Source: Helopsaltes ochotensis (lineage: Eukaryota > Chordata > Aves > Passeriformes > Locustellidae). From it: 64,000 bases of DNA. The DNA lies in the NCBI GenBank assembly GCA_013400155.1, contig VXBM01000026.1, positions 1,652,024 through 1,716,023 of the forward strand, read 5' to 3'. A program made the translations under genes and the position numbers. This document shows positions 47,549 through 61,200 of this stretch, in pieces. Numbering within the stretch: position 1 is the first letter of the stretch; each line of letters opens with the position of its first letter. A model generated the notes under the pieces. It saw only the letters and a program-made list of their open reading frames with translations. It did not search any database and was not told the origin of the DNA.

Positions 47549-50500
47549 GTATGATCCCTAGATTCAGCTTCTGTGAAAGCCAAGATAAAAGTAAGATGCA
47601 TGAGGTCAAAGAAGCAAATTCTCCTAAATTGGCTGATGGACTGGACTCATTTATGGCTATCAAGTATACTGCTTTTTACAGTTCAAATGTTAGACTTTAT
47701 GACAAGGTTCGGAACTCATAAAGGGAGTCACTTTCTTGAGTGTCAAAATATGACCATAATTGCTTATGATTTGATACTGAATTTCTAAGTTAGTTTTGGT
47801 GTACTAAAGCAAATTTAAAGTATCTTTAAAGTGCAGGAAATAAGCACTTTGAGTCATAACAGCATTGCAGCTACAAAGTACCACCCTAAAATGTCTAAAA
47901 CTTAGACACGGATTTTGGATTTTCCATATTTTCTCCTCCTAAGTGAACTATAACAGCACTTTACAAAAACATCATTCTCACGACAGTTCTTAATGCATTA
48001 TAAATTGTTGCATTTTTCTCTGATGTGTTAAGTTATAAAAAGATAGATGAGCCAGATGTAATAAAAACATCTTGGGTTTTTTGATGAGTCTCCATACTAA
48101 AAACAGGAAATTAGCTGTTTGATATTTCTCTGGCTCTGCCCTTATTGCTCCTACTCAAGGTTAATTTGGTAACCAATAGCTGAAATCTCATTAATGCAAG
48201 ATCAGGTTCTCCTTTGCTGTCCAATGCTTATAATTTTCTTTTGTGTACTTACAATATTATGCTCAGGCTGTTCAGCAAAAGATAAAACAAAATGTCTCAG
48301 AGCTATTCTGATGACTCAGAAACAAAAAATAAGAGACAGACATAATATTAGTACATGTCATTCCATACTTAGAAGTTCCTGTCTTCCATTTTGTTGCCAA
48401 AGGAAGACTGATTAAGTTTAATTATTCAAAGGAACTTGTTTTCAAGAAATTATTTTATAGCAGCATGAAGTAGATACCAAGCCAAATATTAATATGTGTT
48501 GGATAGAAAGAGTGACTAAAAAGAAATAATGAGTCCAGAATTGTGAGCAATATGGTTTTACTGTCTTATTAACTTTCTTGGAGAGTTACAGCTCAATAAT
48601 TTTTCATCATGATTAAATTATTTACACACAGACATGCACTATCATTCGATATGCATTAGATGTAGTTATGATCCATCTCCAGCTGGATTTCCAGAGAGTA
48701 ATGTTTGAATGTGCCATTGTATCTACCAGACTGAGTCACACTTCTCAGGTACCCCAGATCATATCAAGTAGCACTGGATGCCTAAGTGCAGTCAAAATAC
48801 AAGTCTTTGTTCAGAAAAGCTAGCAGGCTCTAGAGTTATTTAACTGGCCCCAGAGTGGTGTCTTCATTGAGTTGGGAAGCTCTTTAGAGCCACAGACTCC
48901 ACTGGCCATAACAGCTCGTTCATGGCTGATATCCAGTACCATATCAGGAGGCTAGGTTGGGTGCTCCTGAGCATACTGGAGCTCTAAGTAAAGACAACTT
49001 ACTTACTTCTTTCTCTCATTTTCACTCATGGAATGGGATTTAGATGCCTAAGACCTGGGCATCTGGTGTCATGTTTTTGATGCTGGGATAGTAATGTATT
49101 TGTTTTTCAGCTCCCGCCTCAGAGGCGTGTAGTCATGCATCATACCTGATATCTAACCACATATTAATCTAAAGTTCAGTGCTATAAAAATCTATTGATG
49201 AACAAATTTAGTTTAGCTATTTTTTTATACAGATGAATGAAATTAATACCACTGATTTCACTCTAAAGTTCTGTTCATTACACTAAACTACATATTGCAT
49301 TAAAAGGAATGAAAGCTCAACTCCTGTTTAATATTCCTAAAAAGACTGAAAATTCTTGAATGTTCTTGACCTCATCTTATTTTATGAACATAAAAAAAAA
49401 ATCAACTGTTTTAGTTGTAGGTGAAGAATTCCTGGTTACATTGAAGGATATTATGTAGGAGCTAAGTAATGCAGGAACTTTTTGATGTCATTATTTTGTA
49501 GTCAGGTCTAAATGTATACACAATAATACTGTCCAAAGATATCTTTTTTTTTCTTCAGTAGCATCAGTTATAAATCAACAGCAGCAACAGTTATTATTTC
49601 TTCCTATGAAAAATTCTGTGCTTATGAACTCCTTGCTTATCATATTTTAATAAGATGTGATCATCCCCATGAATTCCTACTATAAGGTAAATTGATTATG
49701 CAGAAAGCTCATCTTAATTCGTGCTCATTTGGATTTCAGTAAGGAAAAGTAAAAGGGGTAAAGGAAAGTGAAATATGAGCCTATCTCACTGTGGCATTTG
49801 TGAATGTGGGAACATTGGTAGTTTATAGAAATTGCAAGTAACTATTTCATTGTAATATGACCATTTCCATTTCTATTGATGCTTCCTTATCTCTCTGCAT
49901 CTGTCGCAAATGTAAACATCACTGATATTACAGAGGTTGATATCATCATTTTTCACACTGGGAACATAGCCTTAAAATTATAATTAATTATAATTTAACA
50001 ACTCACATGTTGCTGACACAGTAAAGTGTTGCCTAGTCTGACCTGAATTATGCTAAGGTATTGAACTCCAGTCCCATGGCTGACAAAGTCTACATTAAAA
50101 AAACCCCCGATCAAACAAACATAAACAGTTTTGTGCAAAAATAGTCAAATACGTTTATCATATGTTTTATGAGAACGAGTAACCTTTTTGGCATTATTCT
50201 TTCTTAGGGTGATATTCCCTTCGAATTAATGTCACTTAGAGTATGGAGACCCCAGAATCCTTCCAGAATTATCTAGCAGTGACTCAGAATATCTGCAAAC
50301 CTGTGTAAAGAGGATGAAAGCCAAATAGGTAAACTTTCCAAGAGTACCCCACTGAAATGTTTCTAAGTACATCTTTGAAGATGATTCAGCTTTTTAGTTA
50401 GAGAGAGCAGTAAAGCCAACAAATCTGTACAGTCAGGCCTCCCCCAACTTGCTTATTGTGTGTCTGAACTTCTGGGTCACTGATCATGAGTTTTGAAAGG

Positions 50501-53500
50501 AAAATGCTGGCCAAAATGTCAGAAATGAAAGCAAGTTCTAGTAGAAAAACGTTTATCTGAAAAATATGGCAAAGGTTCCCATGAAATCTAATAGGGTGGA
50601 CAAAGAATTTCTAAACTTGATTTATTAATAGATAAATGCATTTTCTGCGTATCACTCAGAATACCTTTAAATTGGACTGAATATACAGGAAAAATGATAT
50701 GTCTGAGTTCAGGAAATAAGTGAAATGTGCTTAATTGACAGAGCCAATATAAAGATGGGCTCTAGTTTAGGGGACAGACAGACCATGTCTAATCATGTTA
50801 AAAGTCACTCACAATTTAATTGGGGACAGAATTTAAAACATACAATAATATCCCATCATAGCAGTAAAAGGATGTTTTCGAAGTGAATTTTATTTTCTCA
50901 ACTGCCGTTTATTCTTGGATCTTGTAGGATACAAGCAGTGAGCCCATGCCTCCTGTCCTACAGAGCAGGTTGAGTGGGGGCACAAGAATGTGGCTGTTCT
51001 CTTTGGAAACGAAGGGCAACAATAAACATTTCTAGCAACAACTGGCCCCTCTGATTTGTTTTTAATGCTCCACAGCATCAAGGACAGGAAGCATTAATGC
51101 TGGTTTATAGCTCATCGATAACAGTCGACCATCTTTTCCCAAATGCTTTCCCATCTGACAAAGATTTTAAGAGAAACAACTTTGGATAGTGTTAATGGGA
51201 TGGGATTGGTTGTACAAGAAAAGGCAGAGGAAAGGGTTCAGACAGTCTTTTTGAGATGAATGGAGTGTAGGCTATTCACAGATGTATGGGAAAAGAGCTC
51301 TGTAGGGCACAGACTTGAGAGGGACTATGACCATGGTTCCGTTCTCCAAGTAAGTTTGGAAAGCAGAGAAACAGACTAAGAAATAGCTGGAGTCAAATAT
51401 CCGACGTGTTAGGCACAGGATGACCCAGTTTAACATGTACCATGTCCTATATTTGAGACCACTGTATTGCTTTAATTTTCAAAAAATGCATCCTCTAGGT
51501 TTCTTGGAATCGATCTATTCTTTGACAGTATGGAGCATCATTATGAAAGATCTCGGCTTACACATGGAAGAGAGAAAACATGTAATTAGTCAAGATAAGT
51601 ACTGAGCTGGAGTCAGTAATCCCAAACAGGCAAAGCTAATTAGTTATCTGGTGCTGAGAGGTCATATGAGCACCTTGTTTCCAGAACAGACTAATGTGTA
51701 TGACATATTTCTACAGTTAATACCATGCCACTGTTTTGCTTGCCAGTGAATTGAAGTGACGTGGTGCATGTTAAAAAGTAAAAGTTTACTTACATAGTTC
51801 TAAGAAATGAACAAATTAAATTCTGTTGTTTTAAAATGAAAACATTGTTGCCACTTAGCAAAACATGTAATTTCAATTTCACCATGTTCCACCAGGAAAT
51901 CAAGCTGTTGGCAGATTTCCCATTTCCCTTCAAGAACATCCCAGGATAAACCAGCTAACAGATGAAACTGGTGGAGAAAGGACAAAAAAATGTGGTAAGT
52001 GCAGGGCATTGTAATGTTGAGCAGATCTAATAGCTACAAGGTAAGAATTTATAATGATAATTAATGCATAACTGAGCAAGGAATGTCACCAGAGAAATGA
52101 AGTTTTTCTACTGATGCATTTTTGTACACAAGATTAAATGAAATTATAGGTCTATTTCACAAAGTCTCTCTTGTGGAAGTCTTTTTTTTCACTGAAGTTC
52201 TGAGCATGAAAATTTTCCAGAATATTGTGTCCTTTCAGAGAGGTTCTTCCATCTTTATAGATGCAGAATTTTTGGCTTGCTCTATGTTCTCAGATTTGAA
52301 CACAGAATTTCTTAAAATGGGGTTCTTGTTACCAGAAGCTATTATTCTCTTTGCAGTAAAGTTTCAATGAGGAATCTTCTTAGACCTGTCATAAGTAGTC
52401 CCTATGGACTGGTTTTTTTTCAAAGGCATAGAATTCCTTGTTGTAGTTGTCTGAATCTCTTTACAACTGGGCAAAAATGGGCAAAAGTGTGGCCATAATA
52501 TAATTTCCATACAATTTTGATAGGCTCTTACAGCACTGCTGAAAGCAATCAGCAAAGTTTTAAGCAGACAACTGTATAACCGTCTCATTTTCTATTTTGC
52601 ATTGACTTGTATTATTTACTGACATTATTATATAAAAAGAAGCAAATAGCAGAAGCTTTTAAAAATTATATAAGCTGTGCTTGCAACAAAGTAAAAAAAA
52701 TAATTCTCTAAAATAATTAAACTAATTAAAGAAAAGGGAAGATTTTACTTTCATTTAGAAAGTATGAATTCAGGGACACTCTAATGACTTTGAGATAAAT
52801 ATAAACCTTCTTTGAAGTGAAAGAGCTCTGAATTTGGCCCATAGACCTTTTCATAGCCCTCAACTGAGAAATGACAGCAGCTGATATGTTGACTGATTAT
52901 TTAATGTCTTTTGAAAACCAAATGTTGTAGTGTTTACTAAAAAATAGAGGGAATTGCATATTTGCTAAATGTACATGAATAATTCATAACAAATCATTTA
53001 TTCAGTGATTTCACCTCTTCCTCAAATTGAGTAGATTGCAATTTTCTTTAATATATGTTCATTAATTGAACAGCTTCAGTGAATAACTCTGTCATTCTCT
53101 CAACAGGAGTATGACACAGAATATTCAGAAAAAAATTCATCTTGGTTTTAACCAAGAGAAATGTTTTTTTTTCTAGTATAATATATTCTTATTAAAAATA
53201 TTTATATGAACATTTACTATTGAAATAGCAACTGAAAAAATAATTTCTGACACTAACCACCAATTTTTCCTGCAAGCTCTTTGCTTCTCTGAACAGGATT
53301 GTACTGGTTGCTACTTCTACAATTACAGCTGCTCTGAATATGAATTATGTTTCTCTTTTCCATGTCAGTTTTTCATAGTGAGTTCAAGTTTCTGGGTACT
53401 GAAATAGGGATTTAATCTTCTGGAAGACAAATGGCTAAAAGTATTATGCAACAATGCTTTTGTAACAACTTTGATTATTTAGTTGGTGGTTTTCTTTCAA

Positions 53501-55157
53501 TAGAGGCACACCTGCTTTATTTTTTTCTTATCTAGATCCAAGTTTCTGCTGTCTTTTGGGACACTATTTATTTGTTCAGCCTAATTTCATTTTCGCCTTC
53601 ATTTTCACCTTTACAGGTCATCACATGAAGCTTAAGATATGATTTTATTGGACTTGATCAAAATTGGAGTTTTTTGAAGCATTTTCCTTATGCCTACCTA
53701 GTTGCTGGAGCTTGAAGCAAGCATCTTATGATATATATACCAAAGTTTCATAATTCACTGTCTGTGAGCTTTTCCAAAAAATCTAAAACTGAAAGAAAAA
53801 AAACGGTCTTGGTATTTCTTATTTGTTAGTTTCCAGGGGACAAAAACTAGAGGATGATTTCATTTTCTCCTGAGCATGTCTTGAATTAGGGATTGCTTTT
53901 AATCCAAAACCATTAGGCAGTCCAAGTAGATTAGACATCCACTAGAAATCTGAGCTTCTACTTAAAAACAGCTCCTATAGACGCTAAATGAATAACTGAT
54001 TTTTTGGCTCCCCAGTTTGGTTGCTGGGATGAACCCTAATATCTGTTCAAATTGAATTTAATTTATTTTCTAGTTTTTCTGTACTGAGAAAAGAAATAAA
54101 ACAAAATAAAACGGAGAAAGACTCTACACTGTGTCATGTCAAACTGCAATTTTGTTTTGTAGGAAACATTTCATTTTCAGATGAAAAAAAAATCCATGAA
54201 GAACAAACTAGATAAACACAGCTAGTGAGGGCCATCCTTTAAGAAGTGCTTGGACACTTCTAACAGGATGAAAAAGACCTTGTGTCCCTATTTTAAATGA
54301 GGCCAAGAAAGTATGACATAAAAGCAGCAAACAATGTAGCCACTAAGAATTCCAACATGTAAACTAGCACGGAATCAATCTTTCCCACTAGAGTCTGTTG
54401 GATTACTAGTAGTTATAGAAAATACTTACTAGTTAATCTTTTTCTAAATGTGCAATATTTATACTTCCCAGTGGCCCCTGAAATTTGATCTCCCTGTCCA
54501 GAGGTATTGGAGCATACCACAGGTGCTTTGATGCCCACACCTGATTATATATCAATTTAAAGTGGGTCTTGAGAAGATGTTTCTGACCTAGATTTCATTG
54601 CAATATACAGGTAAATGGTTTTTCAGCTCCCCAACAGAAACACATGCTCTGAGTTGGGTGAGAGACTGTGTGGTCAAGTTTATAGAAAAAAAATTCTAGT
54701 GAAGTGACTATCTGTACTCTTGACTCTATTCCATTGACATTTAAAGAGTTACAGAAATGGAAATATATGTGAGGGATGTACATGGATGGATATGATGGAC
54801 ATGTTAATGTGTGCCCATATTCCCTGCCACCTTTGATATGATGTGGCAGCTGCATTTCTTGTGAGGAAAAATAGTTATGGGAACCTCCTTCCCCCATATC
54901 TTTGCTGAAAGTTATAACACGACAATTCACAGTCACAGCAGAAAGGCCAAAAGAAGTTGATGGCTTGCAGACTGATAATGCCTCAAGTACACAACTCCTT
55001 CATAAGGAATATTAACAGTGCAGTACAGCTCCAAATCTTCCATGACTATTTGGGAAATAGTTGCTACGATACTTTGAGGCAGAAGCAAATCCTTATCCTT
55101 CAGCACTTCTCTCCATCTGTAAATCTTTAGAGTCCTTAATTTTAAAATACGTAATAG
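47546..55157. other. About 7.6 kb with no recognised gene or repeat
   Basis: Open frames are short and without motifs. A GATGCCTAAG word appears twice (48777-48786 and 49043-49052), perhaps part of an old palindromic repeat in 48700-49100. A 22-bp palindrome (49975-49996) and a 12-bp palindrome AGCATTAATGCT (51090-51101) are noted. The part around 50880-51180 is free of low complexity. Confidence 0.5.
49975..49996. repeat. 22-bp perfect AT palindrome
   Basis: The eleven bases AAATTATAATT and their exact reverse complement AATTATAATTT stand back to back with no spacer. All bases are A or T, so chance is a fair explanation in DNA this AT-rich. Confidence 0.85.
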
Positions 55158-55212
55158 CAGGTGGACTTGATCACCTAAAAGGTCTTTTCTAACCTAAATG
55201 GTTTTATGATTT
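55158..55212 (+). mobile_element. CR1 LINE 3' tail, very short
   Basis: AGGTGGACTTGATCACCTAA, AAGGTCTTTTCTAACCTAAA and TGGTTTTATGATTTTTTT follow the CR1 3' terminal order closely. Only about 55 bases survive, so this is an extremely 5'-truncated insertion or a remnant. Confidence 0.8.
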
Positions 55213-58200
55213 TTTTAACCACAATAAAAATCTACAAACTTTGATGGGGCTGAAGCCATTAACTTGGCCTTGTTTTACATTGTTTTGTAGCATTCATCGA
55301 GTGCACTAATATTCATTAGTGAAACTACAGCAGGTAGCCTAGAGCACTGAGGTACTACAAGTTTCTCCTGGATTTCACTGGTTTTCATCTACAGAGCAGA
55401 CACATTTGAGTACAAAGCAGGATATCCATTTTTAAGCAAGAAAAAGCTGTTCTTCTTCCCACCCCTCTAGAGTTTTCTCTCTTCCTTCTAGAAAGAAGAA
55501 GAGACCATCATATTAATGACCTTGGACTAAAATTAAAAATGTGATATCTGATCTGTATCCACCACTGTGTAACACGTACCATCAACCCTGGGGTGTAACA
55601 AGGAACTATAAACAAAAGAAATATTTTTTATACTTCCTTGACTATTTTCAGAACAAGGATGTAACCAAAAAACTGAGTACAAAATAAGAGGGGGTTTACA
55701 CCACAGAAGCACAGAGGCTTCCAAGTTTGGACTTCCCGGGGCCAGTAGACAGCCAAAGGGACCAGGATGCTCCAGTTCAAAACTGTCCTTGTATCCCAGA
55801 AACTAGAACCTGGAGCAACTGAGCAGGAACAGATAATTCTTTTTTCCTTTTTGTAACATAAAGCCTGCTCTTTGCAAAGGAACACACACAGACATCAGTT
55901 TTCCCATTTTTATGGAAAGTCATATAATAGAGCACTACATTTCCATTTTATATACACAAATCATTAGTAATCATAATAAAAATCTTATGAGGTAAAAGTG
56001 TATCAGCCTGTGAAGTTTTAATCCCAAAACATATGTGTTTTGCTGTCACTTACATGTAGTAGGCTAGATCATAACATTTTTCAGTTCATCTTAGATATTT
56101 TTAGAGCAGAGAAGTGCCCTCTAAACATCTCTGTGCGACTGAGGAGGTAGTTTTGTAGTCAGAGTGGGAAAACCATTTCTATTGGTAGTTTCATGCTTTA
56201 AGAGAAGGCTTCATTTCATTTGTGAACCTCTTCTGTAAGAGTATGCGGCTCACTTAAATGATTTTGAAGTAATTGTTTTCCTTGCAACATAAAATAAAAA
56301 GAGTAACTTAAAAAAAAAGTCTGGGAAAATTTTGTATGACCCGGAGACATTTATTGCATGTCATGAGTCTGGAAGTGGGCTTGTAGTAGTTTCAAATTTT
56401 AAGCTTCTGTGAAATGAAAATTTGATTGAAAAAAAGAAATTATGTTTTGAATTCGGAGCTCATGCAGATGCTTGTTTTTCTTAATCTCTTGCTCAGTTTA
56501 TCAAAACCATAATTTGATGTGGTTAACATAAACCAAATGTACTTCTGAAATAAATGAGGAAGAAAGTTTGTGACTGACAGAAGAAGGATGAGGCAGCAGT
56601 GGGAGAACAGCTGCTTCCTCTGAGTATTTTCTTTTATGATTTTTACCTTAAGATGTCACTTTCTATTTCATCGTTGGGTATGGGTTGTCACAAAAGCTTT
56701 ATGTAACCAAAATTTGCACTGTAGTTATGCCTTGTCCTCATGCACAGCCGTGGCACCGAGGGTGACACCTCACTGCTTCTTGGCTCTGAAGAGAGACCTC
56801 TGTCTTCCAAAAGTCTCTGGACATCAGTAGGGTATGCCCACATGCCTTCAACCTCTACTGGGCAAATTATTTTAGGAAGGGATAATTTCTTCTTCTTCCT
56901 TGTAACTAAGCAGAAAGGAAAAAGGATGCCCTTGTTTGTGCTTTGAGTGCCAGTTATAAAAACAGGGGAGTTTTTTTATCCTTTAAAAAAAAGAGATTGA
57001 TTACATTTTGCATAGCAGATGGTCTCTTGGTATGGAACTACCTGTTGAACTGTATGCAATTGAACACAGAGCTAAGGGACATAAATAATTTAATACTTTA
57101 AAGAACAAGGCTTACTTTTTCCTTTTATTTTTTTTTTTAATCTGACTGTGATCTAACCACCTTAATGCAGAAATATATTTCATGCATTAATGTTGTTCAA
57201 TACCAAATTGTACACTAATTGCATGTCTTTTTAACTCCAAATATGTTAAACTAGCTATTTAGAACCGTCAGGTTTAAGTGAATCCTGTCTACCCTTCCAA
57301 AAGCATAAGTTGCATTCCTGGCCTGCTTCCTTAAGCAGTCTCTGAGGGGAAACAGCAGGCCGTGCCCATATGCTGCTCCCACCATAGATGCTTAGATGGC
57401 CTCAGTGACTCTGCCTCCGTGACTAATCTGGAACATACCTGGATTCATTTGGTCAGATTTCTCCCATAACTTCTTGCAACAGTGACACGATCTTTTTGAG
57501 GCTGTGCTGTTAAAAATATCCAAGTCTACAGCAGTTTGCGTTTCCAATTAACCCATCGTCCATGATAACTGCCTATTAAGGGCAGATGCATTCTGGTTTT
57601 CTTCCTTGAAGAAACATAAAAAAGGGACATATCTGCATTCAGGAAATGAACGTAGAGCTGGAGGAGGGGACTGAGAGATCTTTTGTTTCATCGGCTTTAG
57701 CCTGTCTTCCATTTCTGCCAGTCAGTGAATTTCCTCTATTCTAAACTAGCAACAAGGAGGCAAATACATCTCAGAGACTTGTACCTGGAGGCATGTATCT
57801 CTCAGGATGGTTCATCATACACACTGTTCCTTGCTCAGGGCTGTGCTCACAGGCACAGTTCAGCTCACAGGTATTTCAGTTGCCAGCTGAGTTGTATCAT
57901 CCTCTCCTACGTCAACAGAAGAGGGCTCCCTTTCATGTATTCTGAAACGCTTTGTCCATTTCCTTTTTGAACTTGACAGCATAAATTACTTTCTCAATTT
58001 TGCACACAACTCTAGCCATAGTAATGAACATTTCACTTTTCAGTCAGTCCTCATTTGGATGCAAACTCTGCTCTCAAGATGTGCATGGCTGATCTTGATT
58101 AAGATATTCTTCTCTTTTTACAAACATAATCCTTTGAAGTTCCATACATATGGGGAAAGAATAATATTGGAGTGGAGATCTGCCTTGCAGATCTGAGAGG

Positions 58201-61200
58201 AAAATTCCAACCTTTTGATTAGGATCATCCTTTTTGAATATGACATAAGCAATTCAGTAGCCTATATTGTACCTTCTACAATAAGGGAGAAATTTTGCAG
58301 GCATTCTTATGGGAATGACCATATTCTTTAATGCATAGACTGCCCAAACCCTCCTTACTTGATTCAAAATAATGTTTATAAAGTAAATTATTTCCTAGAA
58401 CAAAAAAAATGACATGAACTGACTCAGATTATGCAGTCCCAAACACAAAAATTAATCTGATATGCTTAAGGGTTGATTTCGGTTTATGCATATATATGTG
58501 AGAGAGGGACAGAAACACAGAGGGCCTGGGGAAGTGGTATGGATATTTAATCCATTAAGAAAATCTGGCCTCTGCTCAATAGGTCTGTTTGGCCTGGGAA
58601 TTCCATGAAACCCTCTAGCCAAGGTGGATTGGCTACAAAAGTCTATTGAAAATGCCAGATACCGTACCAGTCATCAAAGCAGTTACCTCACTGTGCCTCC
58701 CAGAGTGAGCATTTAAACGTTTCAGCATAGCTGTAACCAAAAATGCCTCATATTGCCTAAGAATAAAAAATAATCATACCACAACTTATAGAAAGTGTTG
58801 AGAACATATTATTAACAATTCTAATGACTGTTAACCACGTTTAATAATCCACTATTCATTATTGTAACTACTTAATATAAAAAAAGACAGCCTTGATTTA
58901 CTGATTCCGATATTTAAACTGTAAAGTAACCACTGCTAGAGTCCATCCAATTAAACAGTTTAACTTTATAGCAAAGTGCATTGTCACAGCAGAAATGCCA
59001 TTGCCTTGGACTTTTGCGTAATTCAAGAATTATTATAAATTGATGTGCCACCTTCTAAGTCATAAAAAACACTGACTTTTTAAAAAGGAAGGCTTTTGAA
59101 ATCTAAAGGACAAAACTGGCACAGTGTACTCCTCATGAGAACGTTACAGGCTTTCTGTCAGCTGTGAAATAAATCCTACCATTAACCTAATTTTGGGAGC
59201 TGTAGAAGTTGTTATCATTCTGCAGGAACAAGACACATCATTTTTTTTGTCTGAGTCTGAACACAGGACTGGTTGCTGCTTGGTCTAGGCTGTGAATAAG
59301 GGCATGGGGATCTCAAGAAATCCGGTCCTGCACCTCTGGCTCTCCAAGGCAAAAATTTCCATCTGAGCATGATCTTCCTTGTCACAATGGTTTCTGCCAA
59401 AAATGTAGTATACGAAAACCAACTCTTTCTCACCTCCAGGCAAGTTCAGAGAAATGCAAGTAAATGCTACCATGTTCACCATAGACAAGCGCAACAACAA
59501 AAATTAAATAAGTAAAGCAGTAAAACCAAACCAGCAAAACTTTTGGTTCGGCAACTGTAAAACCAAAACCAAATGCCAAATTTTTTTTTTCATTTTCTTC
59601 AAATGTAACTAATTTTATATCCCAGATGTGATAGAATGCCATTTTATATCATATACTGAAAGTCACAGCTGCACCCGTGTACAAAGGTAAGGCTCTTTTA
59701 AATCTCTGTGTTTGAATCACTCATGTCTCTCTGTGTATCTATATTCTTGTCAGTGTTTCTTAGGATTCAGAAAAAAATCCACTAATTCACATTCTCATAA
59801 AGTGTAATTTCTCTGAAAACTGAGTCTCAAATTCAGGGGATCCAGAGGATCTGGGGGTGTGTTTTCCCATTACTTTCATGGGCATAATTAAGAAATTGTA
59901 TTCAGCAAGAAGTCCAATAACAGAAGTTCATTAGTGGGACATTTTATAATGGCCCTCTTCCAAAATAAATTCCAAAATAATGCAAAGGTAAACATAAATC
60001 AAGCATGAGTGAAGTATTTTATCACAGGTTTCATGTGTGGCTTAGTCCTTATGTATCTCTGATAAAGATCTTTCAATATCATACTTTCAATATTTGCCTG
60101 TAAAATGTATTATAAAAAGGAGCCAGGTTATGTGTTGCTTTTGGGAAGAAAAAGGATTTCACTTTTCCTTCAGCTAGGAAAAAAACACCTAAAATCTTCA
60201 AGAACACCTCATGAATCACGTGGGGGGTTTTATGTGTGATGATATTCAATCTTTTTTGCTGCACTTTTTGACTGTACTTGAATGAATAAAATAACAGTGA
60301 CTCTATATAGAAAGAAATTTGAATGTTTCCAATTTTCTTGCTCATCATTGTTTTACAGCTGAAATCACTGCAATAAACTGGCTGTTTTCCAGCTATTAGT
60401 AAAATCCCTCCAGCAACACCGCTTCATACAGCCCTTGAAAATATCTTCAGTACATGTTCTAAGATATAAATCTATTGCTACATAAGGATAGATGCCGGGG
60501 TTATTTCACAATCTTAAATGCTAATGTCCACTACAATTAAAATGCTGCACACAGCACATAATGCATAAGTCTCCCCCCAGCCCCAGCAGGCACAAGACTT
60601 ATTTGTGAATCACAGTCACTAGCTTCATAGCAAGCCAATATGCAAATAAAGTAAAAATGCATTATTTATCTTATGTTTGCCAAGCCAGGTAGGGAAATGT
60701 AATTTACAGGATGAAAACCCTGATATGGCTGCTTTTAACTGTCATTCACAATTAAATCATATTGTTCCCTTCATTTAAGTAGCCAGAAATGTTTCATTTT
60801 TTCATATTTCAAAATGGCTGAAATATGTATATTCTTTTTTCCTTTTCTTTGTGCAACAATAAACCAGTGCAAAAATAATGTTTCTTAAGAATCTTTTTAA
60901 AGGTAATAATTTGATTAAATTCGTGTGCTACTTTAATGTAGGAAGAACATTCCTTTGTCATTGTTCTGCCTGAAACACTTTCCTGTACTTGTTCTCAGAG
61001 AGGAAGAAAGGCAGAAGACAGCTGCTGGTTTTGTTTATGCTATCCTTGGTGCACTAAATTCTGACAGAAAAAAACTGTCATTTTAATTGCCCATTTCCAT
61101 TGGTACTCAACGCATTTGATGGAGCTAGGTGTGATTATTTGGAAGTGGTAGAATCAGTGAGAAATCTGGATGATTATTTACATGTGGATTTGGTTTTGCT

